DNA of 23,061 nucleotides, from the NCBI GenBank assembly GCA_031552995.1, contig JAVBMB010000046.1, positions 1 through 23,061 of the forward strand, given 5' to 3'. This document shows, one piece after another, positions 22,043 to 23,061 of the stretch. The notes beneath the pieces are model-generated. The model searched no databases and was not told the DNA's origin. It worked only from the letters and a program-made list of their open reading frames with translations. The position numbers and the translations under genes are program-made. This stretch comes from JAVBMB01 sp031552995 (lineage in GTDB: Bacteria; Bacillota; Clostridia; Oscillospirales; Butyricicoccaceae). Each line of letters begins with the position of its first letter. The stretch's first letter is position 1.

Positions 22043-22942
22043 TTACGCGTGTGCCAACCCCGTTATCTGCGCGCAGTAGGCCGCAAGGTCGGACGACAGC
22101 GCGACCGGGGATGGGTTTGATATAAAATATGTCTTTTGCTTTTGAATATACTCATATATGTCGATAAGATATCCCGTGCCGCTCTGCTTAACACCGCTCA
22201 GCAGCAAGTCGAGAGTGCTGTCGCAAAATGATGCGTAGCCGTCGCGGCCGAGAGACCCTGCCGAAATGCAGGCGGCAAACAGCGCAAGCTCGGGGCCGCG
22301 CAGGGCATCAACAAAGCGCCGCGCTATGGCGGCATACTCGGGTGAAGAGGCCGACAGATATTCCTCGGCAGCGCCGAGAAAGCCGCCGGACGCGCTTATT
22401 GCGGCCGAAATATCACCGGAATGGCCCGAAAGCCGGGAGAGAAGCTCGCTTTCATTCAGCGGCTGCATTCGGTAGGCCGTGCAGCGTGAGCGGACGGTGG
22501 GCAGCAGAGCGTCGCGATTTTCACACAGCAGTATAAACACGCTGCTGCCAGGCTCTTCGAGCACCTTGAGAAGCGCGTTTTGGCACTGCGTACTCAGCCT
22601 GTCGGATTCCTCAATGACGAATACTTTAAAATCAGCCTCGGACGGTTTTACAAAGGTGCGGGCACGTAAATCCCGCACCTGTTCGACCTTGACAGGCTTG
22701 CCCTCGTATTGAAGAACATAAAAGTCCGGATGGCTGCCGGCGACAAAGCGGATGCAGCTGCCGCACAGTGTGCATGCAGGCGCGTCGGATTTGCACAGCA
22801 GAGCCATAGCTATACCGCGCGCCGCGGTTCTCTTCCCGGACCCACTTGGGCCCTCGATGAGAAGCGGCGCGGCGGATGAGCCTTTAAGAGCCTGTGCCGC
22901 CATCGAAAGGCGGCCGTTGCCGATTAGGCCGGGTATGAACAT
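22043..22942 (-). CDS. holB: DNA polymerase III subunit delta'
   Basis: A 299-residue AAA+ clamp-loader subunit. Walker A is GPSGSGKRT (31-39). The zinc module has Cys50, Cys57, Cys60 and Cys63. LSTQCQNALLKVLEEPG (116-132) and the sensor-1 SRC (152-154) are typical of delta'. Walker B reads VFVIEESD, which deviates from the usual DE-x-D/DADKM pattern. The C-terminal collar is shorter and less conserved. Its ATG follows the darA stop with no gap (TAGATG), so the two are co-translated. Delta (holA) is on the opposite strand about 2.5 kb away. Confidence 0.95.
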   Translation of the reverse strand: MFIPGLIGNGRLSMAAQALKGSSAAPLLIEGPSGSGKRTAARGIAMALLCKSDAPACTLCGSCIRFVAGSHPDFYVLQYEGKPVKVEQVRDLRARTFVKPSEADFKVFVIEESDRLSTQCQNALLKVLEEPGSSVFILLCENRDALLPTVRSRCTAYRMQPLNESELLSRLSGHSGDISAAISASGGFLGAAEEYLSASSPEYAAIARRFVDALRGPELALFAACISAGSLGRDGYASFCDSTLDLLLSGVKQSGTGYLIDIYEYIQKQKTYFISNPSPVALSSDLAAYCAQITGLAHA

Positions 22943-23061
22943 CTAGACTTTTTCAAACCTGTCGACATCAAGGACAAATATCGTGGCGCCGCCGACAACA
23001 ACCTCAACCGGCATGGACGGGTAGAAGTTGATGCCTGCTTCTGTCGTGGTGGGGATGACCT
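22943..23061 (-). CDS. darA: Cyclic-di-AMP receptor DarA/PstA (YaaQ), C-terminal part
   Basis: The last 38 residues of a gene that runs off the right edge, stopping with TAG at 22945-22943. The end PVEVVVGGATIFVLDVDRFEKV is the characteristic C-terminus of the PII-like PF06153 family, which binds c-di-AMP. The frame begins at 23059. Position directly before holB and ricT matches the conserved yaaQ-holB-yaaT neighbourhood. Only the tail is visible, so the c-di-AMP-binding residues cannot be checked. Confidence 0.88.
   Translation of the reverse strand, partial: VIPTTTEAGINFYPSMPVEVVVGGATIFVLDVDRFEKV

Noticed and set aside
1..23061. CRISPR arrays, tRNA or rRNA genes, insertion sequences, phage or defence genes
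   Set aside because: No regularly spaced repeats, no cloverleaf or rRNA-like segments, and no transposase, integrase or recognised defence proteins were seen by reading; a tRNAscan or Infernal search would confirm.

Overview
The window is a gene-dense bacterial chromosome segment, most likely from an uncultured member of the Clostridia (Bacillota). The basis is gene content and order: a darA-holB-ricT (yaaQ-holB-yaaT) block, comEC followed by holA, an RNase M5-like Toprim protein, a DUF2156 protein, strong AGGAGG-type ribosome binding sites, and GC-rich, translationally coupled genes. The exact order or family cannot be read from this sequence. I see no rRNA, tRNA, CRISPR array, insertion sequence or prophage. 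No stretch over 300 bases lacks a gene; the largest gaps are 1904-2049, 2419-2565 and 3223-3385.

Region 1 (1-1316): the tail of an unidentified plus-strand gene, then three small co-directional minus-strand genes of unknown function (a two-helix membrane protein, an Ala/Pro-rich linker protein, and a 93-residue protein built from four short repeats). Region 2 (1445-3222): a small metallophosphatase, an AT-rich and probably horizontally acquired VOC/glyoxalase-like gene, and nth (endonuclease III) on the minus strand with a hairpin terminator.

Region 3 (3386-21078): seventeen plus-strand genes with little or no spacing. They begin at a near-consensus promoter (TTGAAA-17-TATAAT) before glyA and end at a strong intrinsic terminator after an APH(6)-like kinase gene. 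One-carbon and thymidylate metabolism is a visible theme: glyA makes methylene-THF, ThyX uses it to make dTMP, Tmk phosphorylates dTMP, and 5-formyl-THF cyclo-ligase recycles folate. The operon also holds cell envelope genes (two CPBP membrane proteases, a WecG/TagA glycosyltransferase, MltG, a DUF2156 aminoacyl-transferase-like protein), translation genes (alaS, a U32/TrhP-like tRNA hydroxylation protein), and DNA uptake and replication genes (comEC, holA), plus a HIT protein, a GNAT acetyltransferase, an RNase M5-like protein and the APH(6)-like kinase.

Region 4 (21161-23061): a convergent minus-strand block reading darA (partial) - holB - ricT. It resembles the B. subtilis tmk-yaaQ-yaaR-holB-yaaT cluster but lacks yaaR between darA and holB; the tmk in this window lies about 15 kb away beside thyX.

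I did not find a convincing undescribed defence or mobile system. The observations most worth a second look are the ComEC C-terminal domain that has lost its metal-binding motif, the unknown three-gene repeat-protein cluster, the AT-rich VOC insertion, and the clostridial-type thymidylate kinase paired with thyX.
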